Source of the DNA: Clostridia bacterium
GTDB taxonomy: Bacteria; Bacillota; Clostridia; Oscillospirales; Acutalibacteraceae
Length of the DNA: 64,000 nt
NCBI GenBank assembly: GCA_017516745.1
Contig: JAFXBF010000011.1
Location: 180,640 to 244,639 of the forward strand
Direction of reading: 5' to 3'
Part shown: piece after piece, positions 9,529 to 18,152 of the stretch
How positions within the stretch are numbered: position 1 is the stretch's first letter
How the letters are laid out: each line of letters begins with the position of its first letter
Notes under the pieces: generated by a model
What the model was told of the DNA's origin: nothing
Database searches by the model: none
The model's input: the letters and a program-made list of their open reading frames with translations, nothing else
Program-made: the position numbers and the translations under genes

Positions 9529-10266
9529 ATGTCAGGACATAACAAATGGAGCACGATTAAGCGCAAGAAGGAAAAGACCGACGGCGCACGTGCTAAGGTA
9601 TTTACAAAAATCGGCAGAGAGATTGCTGTTGCAGTTCGTGACGGCGGTCCCGACCCTGCTTCCAACTCCAAGCTCAAGGATATTATCGCAAAGGCTAAGG
9701 CTGCAAACGTACCCAACGATAATATCGATCGTATCATCAAAAAGGCAAGCGGCGAAACAGGCGGCGCAGATTATGAGAACATTGTTTACGAGGGCTATGG
9801 CCCGTCAGGCGTTGCCGTTATCGTTGAAGCACTTACCGACAACCGCAACAGAACAGCAGGCGATGTCCGCCATTATTTCGACAAGTACGGCGGAAATATG
9901 GGTCAGAGCGGCTGCGTTTCCTTTATGTTCACACGCTACGGTGTAATCCTTATCGAGTCCGAGGACGTTGACGAGGAAACACTTATGGATGCTGCCCTTG
10001 AAGCAGGTGCTGTTGACTTCATCACAGAGGATGAGGCTGTTTTCGAAATCCGTACAGAGCCTAACGACCTTGGTGCAGTCCGTGATGCTCTTGAAGCAGC
10101 AGGCTATACCTTCGTTGTTGCAGAGGTACAGTACGTTCCCTCAACCTATACCGCCCTTACAAACGAGGACGATATCAAGAATATGAACAAGATGCTTGAA
10201 ATGTTCGACGATAACGACGACATTCAGGAAGTCTGGCACAACTGGGAAAACGCAGACGAAGAATAA
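9529..10266 (+). CDS. YebC/PmpR family regulator or translation factor
   Basis: 245-residue member of the YebC/TACO1 family, cytoplasmic proteins described both as DNA-binding regulators and, more recently, as factors easing translation through proline stretches. The invariant opening SGHNKWSTIKRKKEKTDGARAKVFTKIGREI, the central YEGYGPSGVAVIVEALTDNRNRT and the acidic C-terminal part (YTALTNEDDIKNMNKMLEMFDDNDDIQEVWHN) are all present. The ATG at 9529 matches the family N terminus and has AAGGAACGG 8 nt upstream; the GTG at 9520 is inside that site. Monocistronic between its own promoter and terminator. Confidence 0.95.
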   Translation: MSGHNKWSTIKRKKEKTDGARAKVFTKIGREIAVAVRDGGPDPASNSKLKDIIAKAKAANVPNDNIDRIIKKASGETGGADYENIVYEGYGPSGVAVIVEALTDNRNRTAGDVRHYFDKYGGNMGQSGCVSFMFTRYGVILIESEDVDEETLMDAALEAGAVDFITEDEAVFEIRTEPNDLGAVRDALEAAGYTFVVAEVQYVPSTYTALTNEDDIKNMNKMLEMFDDNDDIQEVWHNWENADEE

Positions 10267-10279
10267 TTATTAACATCTA

Positions 10280-10308
10280 AAAAGGCAAGGGCTTAACCTT
10301 GCCTTTTG
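10280..10308 (+). terminator. Terminator of the YebC-family gene
   Basis: AAAGGCAAGG pairs with CCTTGCCTTT around a short loop, with a T-rich tail. Confidence 0.85.
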
Positions 10309-10357
10309 TTATACAACAGTAAACAATGCCTATCAGAAATAGGAAAGGAAAATGTTT

Positions 10358-11680
10358 ATGAACGGTATTTTTGAAAAATTCAGACAGTTCCGTGCATTGG
10401 CGGATGAGCCCGATTACGATTGCCGAGAGGGCTGCTTTATGCGCCTTTACAGAAATGTTGATGAGGCAGAGTATAAAGACTGGATAAATGCTCTTGTTTC
10501 CGACGGTTTTGCTGTTTTGCAGGAAACCGAAAATAACGGCAACCTCTACACATGCCTTAAGGGTGGGGTGATAGTCAACGCATTTTTCACTCCTTGTGAC
10601 GGCATTCTTCGTGTTGCCGCAAGCGAAAACGAGCGTACACCCGTGTTTGAAAAAACAAGCTGCGAGGGTGAGGGCGAAACAGCCTTTTACGGCTTTGAAA
10701 GCGACCAGACTCTTATCGACTGCGGTATGTGCCTGCTCATTCAGTGCCCCGATTACAGCTTTTTTATAGTCGATTCGGGTCACTATCTCCAGTTTAACGA
10801 CAACGACAGAATCTATAAATTTATGCGTGACCGTACGCCCGAGGGACAAAGGATAGTGGTCAACGGCTGGCTTCTTACCCATGCACATTCCGATCACGTT
10901 TCAAAGTTTATGGATTTTTTGCGCTACAACAGATACGATGTTGAAATTGAAGGCATATATTCTAATCTCATCCCTGCCGACAATAAGGCGAGTGAATTCT
11001 GGGATCCCGAGGAAAAACGTCTTGCACCAAAGCTCTTTAAAATGCTGGAGGAAACCGATATACCGACCTATAAAATTCACACGGGTCAGCGCTTTTATAT
11101 CCGCAACCTCTGCTTTGACGTTATGGGCACACATGAGGACATATATCCTAATATAGTCAAGGATTATAATGATTCTTCCTGCATGGTTATTCTCACCGCA
11201 GAGGGCTCGAGAATTTTCATTCCGGGGGACGCAAGCAATCTTGCAAGCGTTGAGCTTGAAAAGCGCTACGGTGAAACGCTTAAGTGCGACGTTGTTCAGG
11301 TTTCTCACCACGGTCACAGAGGTTTGTTTGAAACTGCTTATGAGCTTCTTGCTGCCGATGTTGCCGTTTTCCCGATAACGAGAATAAAGTTTGACGAGGA
11401 ATACCCGAGACAAGCGGCAAACAGAAAGGCGATTGAGCTTGCTTTAGCTTACTATATCACATCCGACGGTACGGTTAAAATACCGCTGCCTTACAAAAAG
11501 GGTGGGGTAGAGGTGCTGCCCGACGAAACCTTTGAGGATTTCGGCAAAATCGAGCGTCTGTGGGGCTACACCTATTCGGACGAGCGTAAAAAGGAGCTGT
11601 ACGACCTATTCCTCAAAAACGGCGGCGACCTTGAAAATGCCACGCTTCCCGTAATGTATCAGGGCATTTTTTCAATGTGA
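10358..11680 (+). CDS. MBL-fold metallo-hydrolase (ComEC-like beta-lactamase domain, soluble)
   Basis: About 440 residues. The N-terminal ~130 residues are unassigned. A metallo-beta-lactamase-fold domain follows with THAHSDHVSKF (HxHxDH, near residue 175), FIPGDASN and VSHHGHRG, the arrangement seen in the catalytic domain of ComEC-like proteins. There is no membrane segment or signal, so it is cytosolic. The ATG at 10358 is 8 nt after AGGAAAGG; an ATG at 10352 would be too close. The next gene, a HAD phosphatase, starts 10 nt downstream, so they are probably one transcript. The substrate is unknown; a phosphodiesterase or nuclease is the likeliest class. Confidence 0.82.
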   Translation: MNGIFEKFRQFRALADEPDYDCREGCFMRLYRNVDEAEYKDWINALVSDGFAVLQETENNGNLYTCLKGGVIVNAFFTPCDGILRVAASENERTPVFEKTSCEGEGETAFYGFESDQTLIDCGMCLLIQCPDYSFFIVDSGHYLQFNDNDRIYKFMRDRTPEGQRIVVNGWLLTHAHSDHVSKFMDFLRYNRYDVEIEGIYSNLIPADNKASEFWDPEEKRLAPKLFKMLEETDIPTYKIHTGQRFYIRNLCFDVMGTHEDIYPNIVKDYNDSSCMVILTAEGSRIFIPGDASNLASVELEKRYGETLKCDVVQVSHHGHRGLFETAYELLAADVAVFPITRIKFDEEYPRQAANRKAIELALAYYITSDGTVKIPLPYKKGGVEVLPDETFEDFGKIERLWGYTYSDERKKELYDLFLKNGGDLENATLPVMYQGIFSM

Positions 11681-11690
11681 GGAACGGCAA

Positions 11691-12284
11691 ATGAAAGAAA
11701 TAGATGTTTTTGATTTTGACAAAACGCTCATTCCGTTTGACAGCGGCTCACGCTTCTGGCTTTTCTGTCTTGCCCGTAACCCGTGGATAGTCTTCTGCCT
11801 GCCGTATCAGGTGGCTGTGATGCTTTTATACATCATAGGCATAAAAGACCTCACCTTTGCAAAGGGTCGCTTTTTCTGCTTTGTCCGCTTTATTAACCTT
11901 GAAAAGAACGTCACAAAGTTCTGGGATAAATACGAGGAAACGGTTTTTGATTGGTTTGAGAACGAAGAAAGGGAAAGACCTGCGGTTGTAATCAGCGCAA
12001 GCCCCGATTTTCTGCTGACAGAAATCTGTTCAAGGCTTGATGTACATAAGCTTATCTGCACCGTGCACGACCCGAAAAACGGCAGAATAATCGGCAAAAA
12101 CTGCAAGCGAGAAGAAAAGATAAGGCGCTTCAACGAAGAGGTCGGCAAGTGCCGTGTTGTGAATGTGTGCTCCGACAGCCTCAAAAGCGATAAATGGATT
12201 TTTTCACTCGGCGAAAACTGCTTCCACATTCAGAAAAACGGCGAAAGAATACCCTTTAAATATAATGATGTATATAAGGATTAA
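11691..12284 (+). CDS. HAD superfamily phosphatase, subfamily IB
   Basis: 197 residues. The DxDxT motif (FDFDKTLIPFDSGS) is at the very N terminus with the nucleophilic aspartate, a hydrophobic cap region (PWIVFCLPYQVAVMLLYIIGI) follows, then VISASPDFLL (motif II) and VNVCSDSLKSDKW (motif III-like). Subfamily IB includes phosphoserine phosphatase-like and sugar-phosphatase-like enzymes; the hydrophobic cap resembles proteins acting on lipid or prenyl phosphates, but that is inference. It is downstream partner of the MBL gene and ends at a strong terminator. Confidence 0.85.
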   Translation: MKEIDVFDFDKTLIPFDSGSRFWLFCLARNPWIVFCLPYQVAVMLLYIIGIKDLTFAKGRFFCFVRFINLEKNVTKFWDKYEETVFDWFENEERERPAVVISASPDFLLTEICSRLDVHKLICTVHDPKNGRIIGKNCKREEKIRRFNEEVGKCRVVNVCSDSLKSDKWIFSLGENCFHIQKNGERIPFKYNDVYKD

Positions 12285-12321
12285 AAGCAAACTTATAACT
12301 GATAACTCATAACTAAAAAAT

Positions 12322-12355
12322 GCCCTGAAAGGAGAAATCCTTTCAGGGCGAATTT
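12322..12355. terminator. Bidirectional terminator
   Basis: Perfect 12-bp stem GCCCTGAAAGGA/TCCTTTCAGGGC with a GAAA tetraloop between convergent genes. T-rich on the plus side, and an A run on the left serves the minus strand. Confidence 0.9.
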
Positions 12356-12362
12356 TTACATA

Positions 12363-14072
12363 TTAGCCTTTGTAGTAAAGGGATTTGAGCTCGTCATAGA
12401 GCTTTGCGTTCATCTCTGCGATAGTTGCGTTATCTTCTGCAACTGCGTAAGCATCTGTCTTGTATGCTGCATCAAGCTCTTCCTGAAGAGCCTCGCTTGC
12501 AAGATTCTGGCTGATTGTAATCTGCCACATGGGCTTGTCGTGCTTCTGCACGAAGTACATTACATGGTAGCCGTACTCTGTTTCAACAACTCCAAGGTCG
12601 CCTTCCTTGCGTGCCTCGTCAAGTGACCATGCCTCAAAGGGCTCAACCATCTGACCTCTGCCGACATACTCGTAAAGACCGCCGTTGGAGCTGGAGCCTG
12701 TGTCCTTGCTGTCGGATGTAACTTTTTCAAGGAACTTTGCAAGTGGGTCTGCTGCTGCCTCAATTTCCTTGAGAGCTGCTTCTGCTGCTGCCTTCTGCTT
12801 TGCCTTTTCAGCTTCCTTATCTGTTGCGTCCTCGCTGATCTGGTAGAGAATGTGGCGTACATCTACGGGGATGGTTTCGTCATCTCTGTATGAGGGCTTT
12901 TCCATCATGAAGATGTACTGTGAGCCGCTGACGTCGAACATCTTCTTTTCGCCGGCCTTTGTCTTGTCGCTGTAGAGCCACTTGATAATGTCCTCGCTGA
13001 AGCTGTTCTGTACGGAAGACTTCTGGATGAAGGTGCTGAGAGTTGTCTTGCTGTCCTTGAAGTCGTTAGCAGCCTTCTGCTCTTCTGTAGCATATTCCTC
13101 TGCAAGCTTTACAAAGGAAGCGGAATCTGTAATCTTGCCGAACATCTCTTCAGCCTTTTTCTTGGCCTCTGCCTTTGCCTTTTCGTCGGCAGCCTTCTTT
13201 TCTTCATCTGTAGCCTTTTCGTCAAGCTCTTCTGCTACGGGGTCAATAGCAAACAGGCGGAAGTCAACAACATCGTATGCGGACTTGTCCTCTTTGTAAA
13301 CCTTTTCAAGCTCTTCGATTGTGTAGCCTTCGCCTCTTGTTTCAAGAAGGTGCTTGCTGTATTCCTGTGCAAGGGTTTCGTTTTCAACGATATCCATAAA
13401 GGTCTTTTCGTTCATACCGTTGCCGTAGCTTGCACGAAGGTAAGCGCCGAGGGAAACAACCTGACCGCCCTGCTTTTCAGCATTGGTCTTGATGTCGTTA
13501 CGAAGCTGTTCAATCTTGGCATCGGTGTCTGCCTTGACCGCATCGCTTACTTTGAAGTCTGCTTCGTTTGCCATATCAACAACAACGTTGTAATACTGCA
13601 TACGCTCAAGAGCCATAGCCTCGAAATACTGCTTCCAGGTAGCATCCTTGCCGTCCTCAAGCTTGTAATCGTCAAAGGGATAGTTCTGCTCTGCAGGGTC
13701 CTTTGAAATGTCATAGCCTGTGTACTGGTAGCCGTAGCCTGCGCCGTAGTACTGGTCGTACTGTGCAGCCATGTTGTAGATGTAGTTGTGAACTGATTTG
13801 TAGTAGTATTCGTATTCAACTGCTGAATACTTGTCGCCGCCGACTGTTTCGATAGACTTCATTCTGTCGAACACGCCGAGGTTTTTGCAGCCGAAGAAGC
13901 CGACAACACCGACAATTGCAACAACAAGAACAATAGCAATAATGCTCTTTGCCTTCTTGCTCATCTTGTAGCCGCCGATTTTGCGGGATTTCTTTGCGTT
14001 CTGCTTGGAGGCTTTGGCAAGGCGTGCCTTGCGTTCCTCACGGTAGTCATTTGCTGATTTCTGAGTAGCCAT
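12363..14072 (-). CDS. Membrane-anchored parvulin-type peptidyl-prolyl isomerase (SurA/PrsA-like)
   Basis: 569 residues. It has a basic cytosolic tail (1-40), one transmembrane segment (SIIAIVLVVAIVGVVGFFG, about 43-61), then a large extracytoplasmic part: a SurA-N-like helical region rich in Tyr/Gln, a Lys/Glu/Ala coiled stretch (about 280-315), and a C-terminal parvulin domain starting at VDVRHILYQI and closing with the VETEYGYHVMYFV signature. It likely assists folding of exported proteins. Unlike PrsA it has no lipobox cysteine, so it is held by an uncleaved helix. Monocistronic, with a strong promoter at 14125-14153. Confidence 0.88.
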   Translation of the reverse strand: MATQKSANDYREERKARLAKASKQNAKKSRKIGGYKMSKKAKSIIAIVLVVAIVGVVGFFGCKNLGVFDRMKSIETVGGDKYSAVEYEYYYKSVHNYIYNMAAQYDQYYGAGYGYQYTGYDISKDPAEQNYPFDDYKLEDGKDATWKQYFEAMALERMQYYNVVVDMANEADFKVSDAVKADTDAKIEQLRNDIKTNAEKQGGQVVSLGAYLRASYGNGMNEKTFMDIVENETLAQEYSKHLLETRGEGYTIEELEKVYKEDKSAYDVVDFRLFAIDPVAEELDEKATDEEKKAADEKAKAEAKKKAEEMFGKITDSASFVKLAEEYATEEQKAANDFKDSKTTLSTFIQKSSVQNSFSEDIIKWLYSDKTKAGEKKMFDVSGSQYIFMMEKPSYRDDETIPVDVRHILYQISEDATDKEAEKAKQKAAAEAALKEIEAAADPLAKFLEKVTSDSKDTGSSSNGGLYEYVGRGQMVEPFEAWSLDEARKEGDLGVVETEYGYHVMYFVQKHDKPMWQITISQNLASEALQEELDAAYKTDAYAVAEDNATIAEMNAKLYDELKSLYYKG

Positions 14073-14124
14073 CTAATCATCCTTTTCGAGTAATTGAAGT
14101 GTTTAAAACACACTAACGCATTTG

Positions 14125-14153
14125 ATTATATACTATTTTGAAAAAATATACAA
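14125..14153 (-). promoter_or_regulatory. SigA-type promoter of the parvulin foldase
   Basis: On the minus strand TTGTAT, a 17-nt spacer, TATAAT (14125-14130), about 55 nt upstream of the ATG. Confidence 0.8.
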
Positions 14154-14198
14154 GCCTTATTTTTTATTTTATACAATTATCACAAGTTCGTCAAAATT

Positions 14199-14234
14199 CA
14201 AAGGCTCACCGGTGCTGACCGATGAGCCTTTTTT
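14199..14234 (-). terminator. Terminator of the NfeD-SPFH operon
   Basis: AAGGCTCA (14201-14208) pairs with TGAGCCTT (14223-14230) directly after the SPFH stop. The plus-strand side also ends in six T. Confidence 0.75.
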
Positions 14235-14245
14235 GCTAAATGTGT

Positions 14246-15166
14246 TTATTCTTTTACGCTTTCAACTATGCCCTTTGCAAGGCCTGCCATACCCTGAATT
14301 TCAGACGGAATGATAATCTTTGTTGCCTGACCGTCTGCTGCCTTTTCAAATGCGTCAAGGCTGCGGATTGTAAGGAATGCGTTTGAAGGCTCGGATTCGT
14401 TGATAAGCTGAATTGCCTTTGCTCTTGCTTCTTCAACGGCGATGATGGCCTGTGCCTCACCTTCGGATTCACGGATTTTTGCTTCCTTGACAGCTTCTGC
14501 ACGGAGAATGGCAGCCTGCTTGTCAGCCTCTGCGGCAAGAATCTTGGAGGTCTTCTGACCCTCTGCAACGAGCACCTGGCTTTCCTTTTCACCTTCTGCA
14601 CGAAGGATAGCTTCACGGCGCTCACGCTCTGCCTTCATCTGCTTCTCCATAGCGTCCTGAATTTCCTTGGGCGGAAGAATGTTTTTCAGCTCAACACGGT
14701 TTACCTTGATACCCCATGCATCTGTTGCCTCGTCAAGTATGCCTCTGATTTTTGCGTTGATTGTGTCACGGGAGGTAAGCGTGTGGTCAAGCTCAAGCTC
14801 ACCTATGATGTTACGAAGTGTTGTAGCCGTAAGGTTTTCGATAGCGGAAAGGGGACGTTCAACGCCGTAGCAGTAGAGCTTAGGGTCTGTAATCTGGTAG
14901 AAAACGACCGTGTCTATCTGCATTGTAACGTTATCCTTTGTGATAACGGGCTGCGGTGGGAAATCGACAACCTGCTCCTTGAGCGAAACCATCTTTGCAA
15001 CTCTTTCAAAAAGCGGTATTTTGAAGTGGATACCCGTCTGCCAGGTTGTCTGATATGCGCCGAGCCTTTCAAGGACATAGGCCTTGGACTGCGGAACAAT
15101 TTTGATATTAAGTGCGACTATGACAATTGCAAGAATGAATAAGCCTAAAATGATGTACGGTAACAT
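14246..15166 (-). CDS. SPFH/Band-7 (stomatin-like, QmcA-type) membrane protein
   Basis: 306 residues. An N-terminal membrane helix (YIILGLFILAIVIVAL) is followed by the SPFH domain (VPQSKAYVLERLGAYQTTW, ITKDNVTMQIDTVVFYQI, RNIIGELELDHTLTSRDTIN), then a long alanine/glutamate-rich coiled coil (about 175-260) typical of stomatin/prohibitin homo-oligomers that scaffold membrane microdomains or cap membrane proteases. It lies 50 nt downstream of an NfeD-type gene; the NfeD-SPFH pairing is a conserved bacterial operon. Family firm, cellular role inferred. Confidence 0.93.
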   Translation of the reverse strand: MLPYIILGLFILAIVIVALNIKIVPQSKAYVLERLGAYQTTWQTGIHFKIPLFERVAKMVSLKEQVVDFPPQPVITKDNVTMQIDTVVFYQITDPKLYCYGVERPLSAIENLTATTLRNIIGELELDHTLTSRDTINAKIRGILDEATDAWGIKVNRVELKNILPPKEIQDAMEKQMKAERERREAILRAEGEKESQVLVAEGQKTSKILAAEADKQAAILRAEAVKEAKIRESEGEAQAIIAVEEARAKAIQLINESEPSNAFLTIRSLDAFEKAADGQATKIIIPSEIQGMAGLAKGIVESVKE

Positions 15167-15216
15167 TGTAATATTTCCTCCTCAAAAATTTTGTTTTAAC
15201 TTCTTTTGTTTTTACA

Positions 15217-15660
15217 TTACCTTGTCTGTGCCGTTTGCCGGGCTTTTTCAACAATAAGTTTAACGCCCTCAATCTGTTTTACGGTAACGGTTTCTCCCTC
15301 TTCGATAATGCCGTTATCGGCAGAACGAGCTGTCCATACGCTGCCCTTTACCTTGACACAGCCTGTTTCACGGATGTTGTCAATTTCTTGGGTTACGATA
15401 GCTGTTTCGCCAAGAAACCTGTCTGCGTTGGTGGGGGAATATTTGCGCCCCGTGAACTTTTTGACAAGCGGTCTTGTAACAACAAGAGCAACAAGCGAAA
15501 CGGCGGCAAAGACTGCAATCTGAACGGGTATACTCGCCGAGCAAAGTGTTGCTATAAGTGCCGCAAGAGAGCCCAGGGCAAACCATATTGTCAACAGCTG
15601 TACCGTCATTGCTTCGATTACGATGAACGCTATGAGTGCGCCGATCCATACGAAAACCAC
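15217..15660 (-). CDS. NfeD-like membrane protein
   Basis: 147 residues: two or three membrane segments (WIGALIAFIVIEAM, LLTIWFALGSLAALIATL, IQIAVFAAVSLVALVV) followed by a C-terminal OB-fold domain (LGETAIVTQEIDNIRETGCVKVKGSVWTARS), as in short NfeD proteins lacking the protease domain. The open frame extends to 15837, but the GTG at 15660 has AAGGAGG 7 nt upstream and starts at the first membrane helix, so it is the real start. First gene of a two-gene operon with the SPFH protein it is expected to bind. Confidence 0.9.
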   Translation of the reverse strand: MVFVWIGALIAFIVIEAMTVQLLTIWFALGSLAALIATLCSASIPVQIAVFAAVSLVALVVTRPLVKKFTGRKYSPTNADRFLGETAIVTQEIDNIRETGCVKVKGSVWTARSADNGIIEEGETVTVKQIEGVKLIVEKARQTAQTR

Positions 15661-15680
15661 ATTATCACCTCCTTGTCTGA

Positions 15681-15709
15681 ATGATACCACAAAACGCTTT
15701 CCTTTGCAA
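15681..15709 (-). promoter_or_regulatory. SigA-type promoter of NfeD-SPFH
   Basis: On the minus strand TTGCAA (15704-15709), a 17-nt spacer, TATCAT (15681-15686), close to the GTG start at 15660. Confidence 0.7.
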
Positions 15710-15851
15710 GAATTTTCAGCTGGAAATTCGGAATATAATGTGCTTGTAACGATTTTTGCTACTACAGGTTGTGGATTGGTAACAAGACGATACTTGCTCT
15801 TGTATGCTTTCGGGTTGTAAATAATTTGTGAACACACACGAAAAATCCTGT

Positions 15852-16193
15852 TTAAAAAACATTGTAAAGTGACAGGGAAATAAGCTCCTTTATTTCCTTG
15901 GCATAGGCTACAATTTCAGCACAGCTTTCCTGCCGTTCATCCTTGCTTACATAGTCAAGCCCCTCTGTTCTGTAATCTATCGGTTCAAGGTGGGCGTGAC
16001 TGACAAAGAAAGAGAAAAAATTTCTGCTGCTTTCCCATTCATCCGTCATTGCCTGAATGTTTTTTTCGTCAGTACAGGCAGCTTTTGCAAGCTGTTCAAG
16101 TTTTTCTGCTCTTGCAGCCACTGCACTGGTCGCAAAGTAAGACAGCAGGCTTATTGCCGCAATTATACCCAGTGCAATATATCCTCGTTTCAT
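15852..16193 (-). CDS. DUF4363-like small membrane-anchored protein
   Basis: 113 residues: one N-terminal membrane segment (GYIALGIIAAISLLSYFATSAV) and a helical extracytoplasmic domain with a W..SRNFF..F.SHAHLEPID motif, as in DUF4363 proteins. The ATG at 16193 follows the DUF421 stop by 1 nt and uses GGAGAA within the end of that gene; a longer frame to 16223 has no suitable start. Translationally coupled to the DUF421 gene, a pairing common in Clostridia. Function unknown. Confidence 0.75.
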   Translation of the reverse strand: MKRGYIALGIIAAISLLSYFATSAVAARAEKLEQLAKAACTDEKNIQAMTDEWESSRNFFSFFVSHAHLEPIDYRTEGLDYVSKDERQESCAEIVAYAKEIKELISLSLYNVF

Positions 16194-16194
16194 T

Positions 16195-16878
16195 TTAAGT
16201 ATTCTCCTTCTTCTTTTTCTCAATAGGTGTTCCGAAGCCGTTTTTGCTGTAGGTGAGTGCCATAATTTCGCTTTCGTGCCTGTCTATTTTTTTCAGATGT
16301 TTTTTCAGAACTGACAGGTCAAGGTCGCAGCTCTTCAAAGCCTTTTCCACTATTTTACCGTCACATATAACAAGATGCGGCAAGCCGTCATCGGGTGCTT
16401 TTTTGCCTGCCAGTGAGCTTGTCAGCGGTGTGTATTCGGGCTTGAGCATAACGCTTACCGTGCCGTTGGTTTCCACAATAGCATACTGCACCTGCTCAAT
16501 ATCAAAAACATCCTTCTGCCGCAGTGACGACATTAAATCCTGCATAGTCAGCCTGAGCGCACGCATCTTGTTTTGGTCAAGCACACCGTTGTTTATGACT
16601 ATTGCAGGGTGCCCGTCAAACGCTTCCCTGAAACGTCCGAAGCGCATTGAAAGCACGGAGCTGAGTATTGAAAGCGCAACAAGCAGTAAAACGCTCAGTG
16701 CCGAATTTATCAGCGGCATATCAATATCCTGCATCGGTGCAGCCGCAACCTCGGAGAGCAGGATTGTTACAACCAGCTCGGTCGGCTGCATTTCGCCTAT
16801 TTGTCTTTTTCCCATCAATCGAACGGAAACGATAGCAAGCAGAAACAGTATAACCGTTCTTAACAGTAGTGTAGCCAT
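16195..16878 (-). CDS. DUF421 (YetF/YcaP-type) membrane protein
   Basis: 227 residues: three N-terminal membrane helices (LLLRTVILFLLAIVSVRLMG, ELVVTILLSEVAA, LINSALSVLLLVALSILSSVLSM) and a cytosolic alpha/beta domain with GHPAIVINNGVLDQNKMRALRLTMQDLMSSLRQKDVFDIEQVQYAIVE. The MGKRQIGEMQPTELV motif is diagnostic of DUF421. Such genes are often sporulation- or stress-associated in Firmicutes. It forms an operon with the DUF4363-like gene and is divergent from the ROK kinase gene. Confidence 0.92.
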   Translation of the reverse strand: MATLLLRTVILFLLAIVSVRLMGKRQIGEMQPTELVVTILLSEVAAAPMQDIDMPLINSALSVLLLVALSILSSVLSMRFGRFREAFDGHPAIVINNGVLDQNKMRALRLTMQDLMSSLRQKDVFDIEQVQYAIVETNGTVSVMLKPEYTPLTSSLAGKKAPDDGLPHLVICDGKIVEKALKSCDLDLSVLKKHLKKIDRHESEIMALTYSKNGFGTPIEKKKKENT

Positions 16879-16934
16879 AGTAAATCTCCAATCAGTTGTT
16901 TGTTATTATTATGTTCAAATATGTTCATAAATTA

Positions 16935-16963
16935 TTGACCTGAAACGTTTTTTCATGTTATAT
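16935..16963 (+). promoter_or_regulatory. SigA-type promoter of the ROK gene
   Basis: TTGACC (16935-16940), a 17-nt spacer, TTATAT (16958-16963), 24 nt before the ATG. Confidence 0.65.
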
Positions 16964-16987
16964 TCAAACGGTAAGAGGTGACAGTAA

Positions 16988-17983
16988 ATGGAAAAATACT
17001 CACTCGGATTTGATATAGGCGGTACGAAATGTGCCGTCATACTCGGCAGGGGAGAAATTCCCGAAAAGCCGAGCAAGGATTTTATTGTTGACAAAATCCG
17101 CTTTGAAACAAGGCAGGAAAGAGGCTGGCGTGAAATTACCGAAGAGCTTTTATCCTGCGCAGAAGAAATACTTACAAGAAACTCGGTCAGCCCCAATCAG
17201 GTTATCGGCTGCGGAATAAGCTGCGGAGGCCCTCTGGACAGCAGAAAGGGCGTTATAATGTGTCCGCCCAATCTTCCCGACTGGGACAATGTACCGCTTG
17301 TTGAAATGACCGAAAAAAGGCTCGGCATTAAAACAGCCTTGCAGAACGATGCAAACGCCTGTGCGGTCGCGGAATGGAAATTCGGCGCAGGCAGAGGCAC
17401 ACGCAATATGGTTTTTCTCACCTTCGGCACGGGCATGGGTGCAGGCCTTATCCTCAACGGCAGGCTTTACAGCGGCACAAACGATATGGCAGGCGAGGTC
17501 GGTCATATCCGCATTGCACCCGACGGCCCCGAGGGCTACGGCAAAAAGGGCTCGTTTGAAGGCTATTGCAGCGGCGGCGGTATAGCAAGGCTTGCTAAAG
17601 GCATAGCCGAAAAGAAGCTTGCCGAAGGCGTTGAAATGTCCTTCTGCAAGGATAAAAGCGAACTTGATTCAATTACCGCAAAAGCCGTTGCCGAAGCGGC
17701 CGCTTCGGGTGACGAAACCGCAAGGGAGATTTACGGCATCTGCGGTGAGCATCTGGGCAAGGGCCTTGCCGTTATAATTGATATACTCAATCCCGAAGCA
17801 ATAGTTATCGGCAGTATTTACGAGCGGTCATCAGCCCTGCTCAAAGAAAAAATGCAGGAAACACTTGAAAAAGAAGCACTTTCACTTTCCTACGGTGTCT
17901 GCCGCATTCTGCCTGCCGAATTAAGTGACGCAATAGGCGATTTTGCCGCATTGGGCGTTGCATTTATGACAGGGCACCTCTAA
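16988..17983 (+). CDS. ROK-family sugar kinase lacking the zinc-cysteine motif
   Basis: 331 residues with the ASKHA fold: DIGGTKCAVIL (phosphate 1), CGISCGGPLD, QNDANACAVAEWKFGAG with the catalytic aspartate, LTFGTGMGAGLIL (phosphate 2) and EVGHIRI. The ROK zinc signature CxCGxxGCxE is degenerate: the corresponding stretch reads GYGKKGSFEGYCSG, with the cysteines changed to Tyr and Ser. It probably phosphorylates a sugar or N-acylamino sugar, but zinc loss makes the substrate uncertain. It lies upstream of a SIS-domain isomerase, suggesting a sugar-salvage pair. The stop codon is contributed by the left end of a MITE-like inverted repeat. Confidence 0.88.
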   Translation: MEKYSLGFDIGGTKCAVILGRGEIPEKPSKDFIVDKIRFETRQERGWREITEELLSCAEEILTRNSVSPNQVIGCGISCGGPLDSRKGVIMCPPNLPDWDNVPLVEMTEKRLGIKTALQNDANACAVAEWKFGAGRGTRNMVFLTFGTGMGAGLILNGRLYSGTNDMAGEVGHIRIAPDGPEGYGKKGSFEGYCSGGGIARLAKGIAEKKLAEGVEMSFCKDKSELDSITAKAVAEAAASGDETAREIYGICGEHLGKGLAVIIDILNPEAIVIGSIYERSSALLKEKMQETLEKEALSLSYGVCRILPAELSDAIGDFAALGVAFMTGHL

Positions 17984-18132
17984 AAACTCACCGTACAAAT
18001 CTTGCGTGTTCTTTTTCCGCCATATCGTTCCAAAATGCTCGGCAATACACAAAGTATTGCCTGTGCTTTTGAAACTTCTCTGACGAAAAAACAAGTACGC
18101 AATCTTTGCACTTTGAGTTTTTAGAACTGCCC
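17972..18132. mobile_element. MITE-like 161-bp imperfect palindrome
   Basis: Terminal inverted repeats 17972-17990 and 18114-18132 match at 17 of 19 positions, and imperfect pairing continues inward along both arms to a central perfect hairpin (GGCAATAC, ACAAA, GTATTGCC near 18042). No open frame. The left end overlaps the last codons and stop of the ROK gene; the right end abuts the ribosome site of the SIS gene. Confidence 0.7.
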
Positions 18133-18152
18133 AATGAATAAGGAGAAATAAA

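Noticed and set aside
15661-15837. Longer N terminus for the NfeD-like protein
   Set aside because: The extra 59 residues have no family match, and a textbook ribosome site precedes the GTG at 15660.
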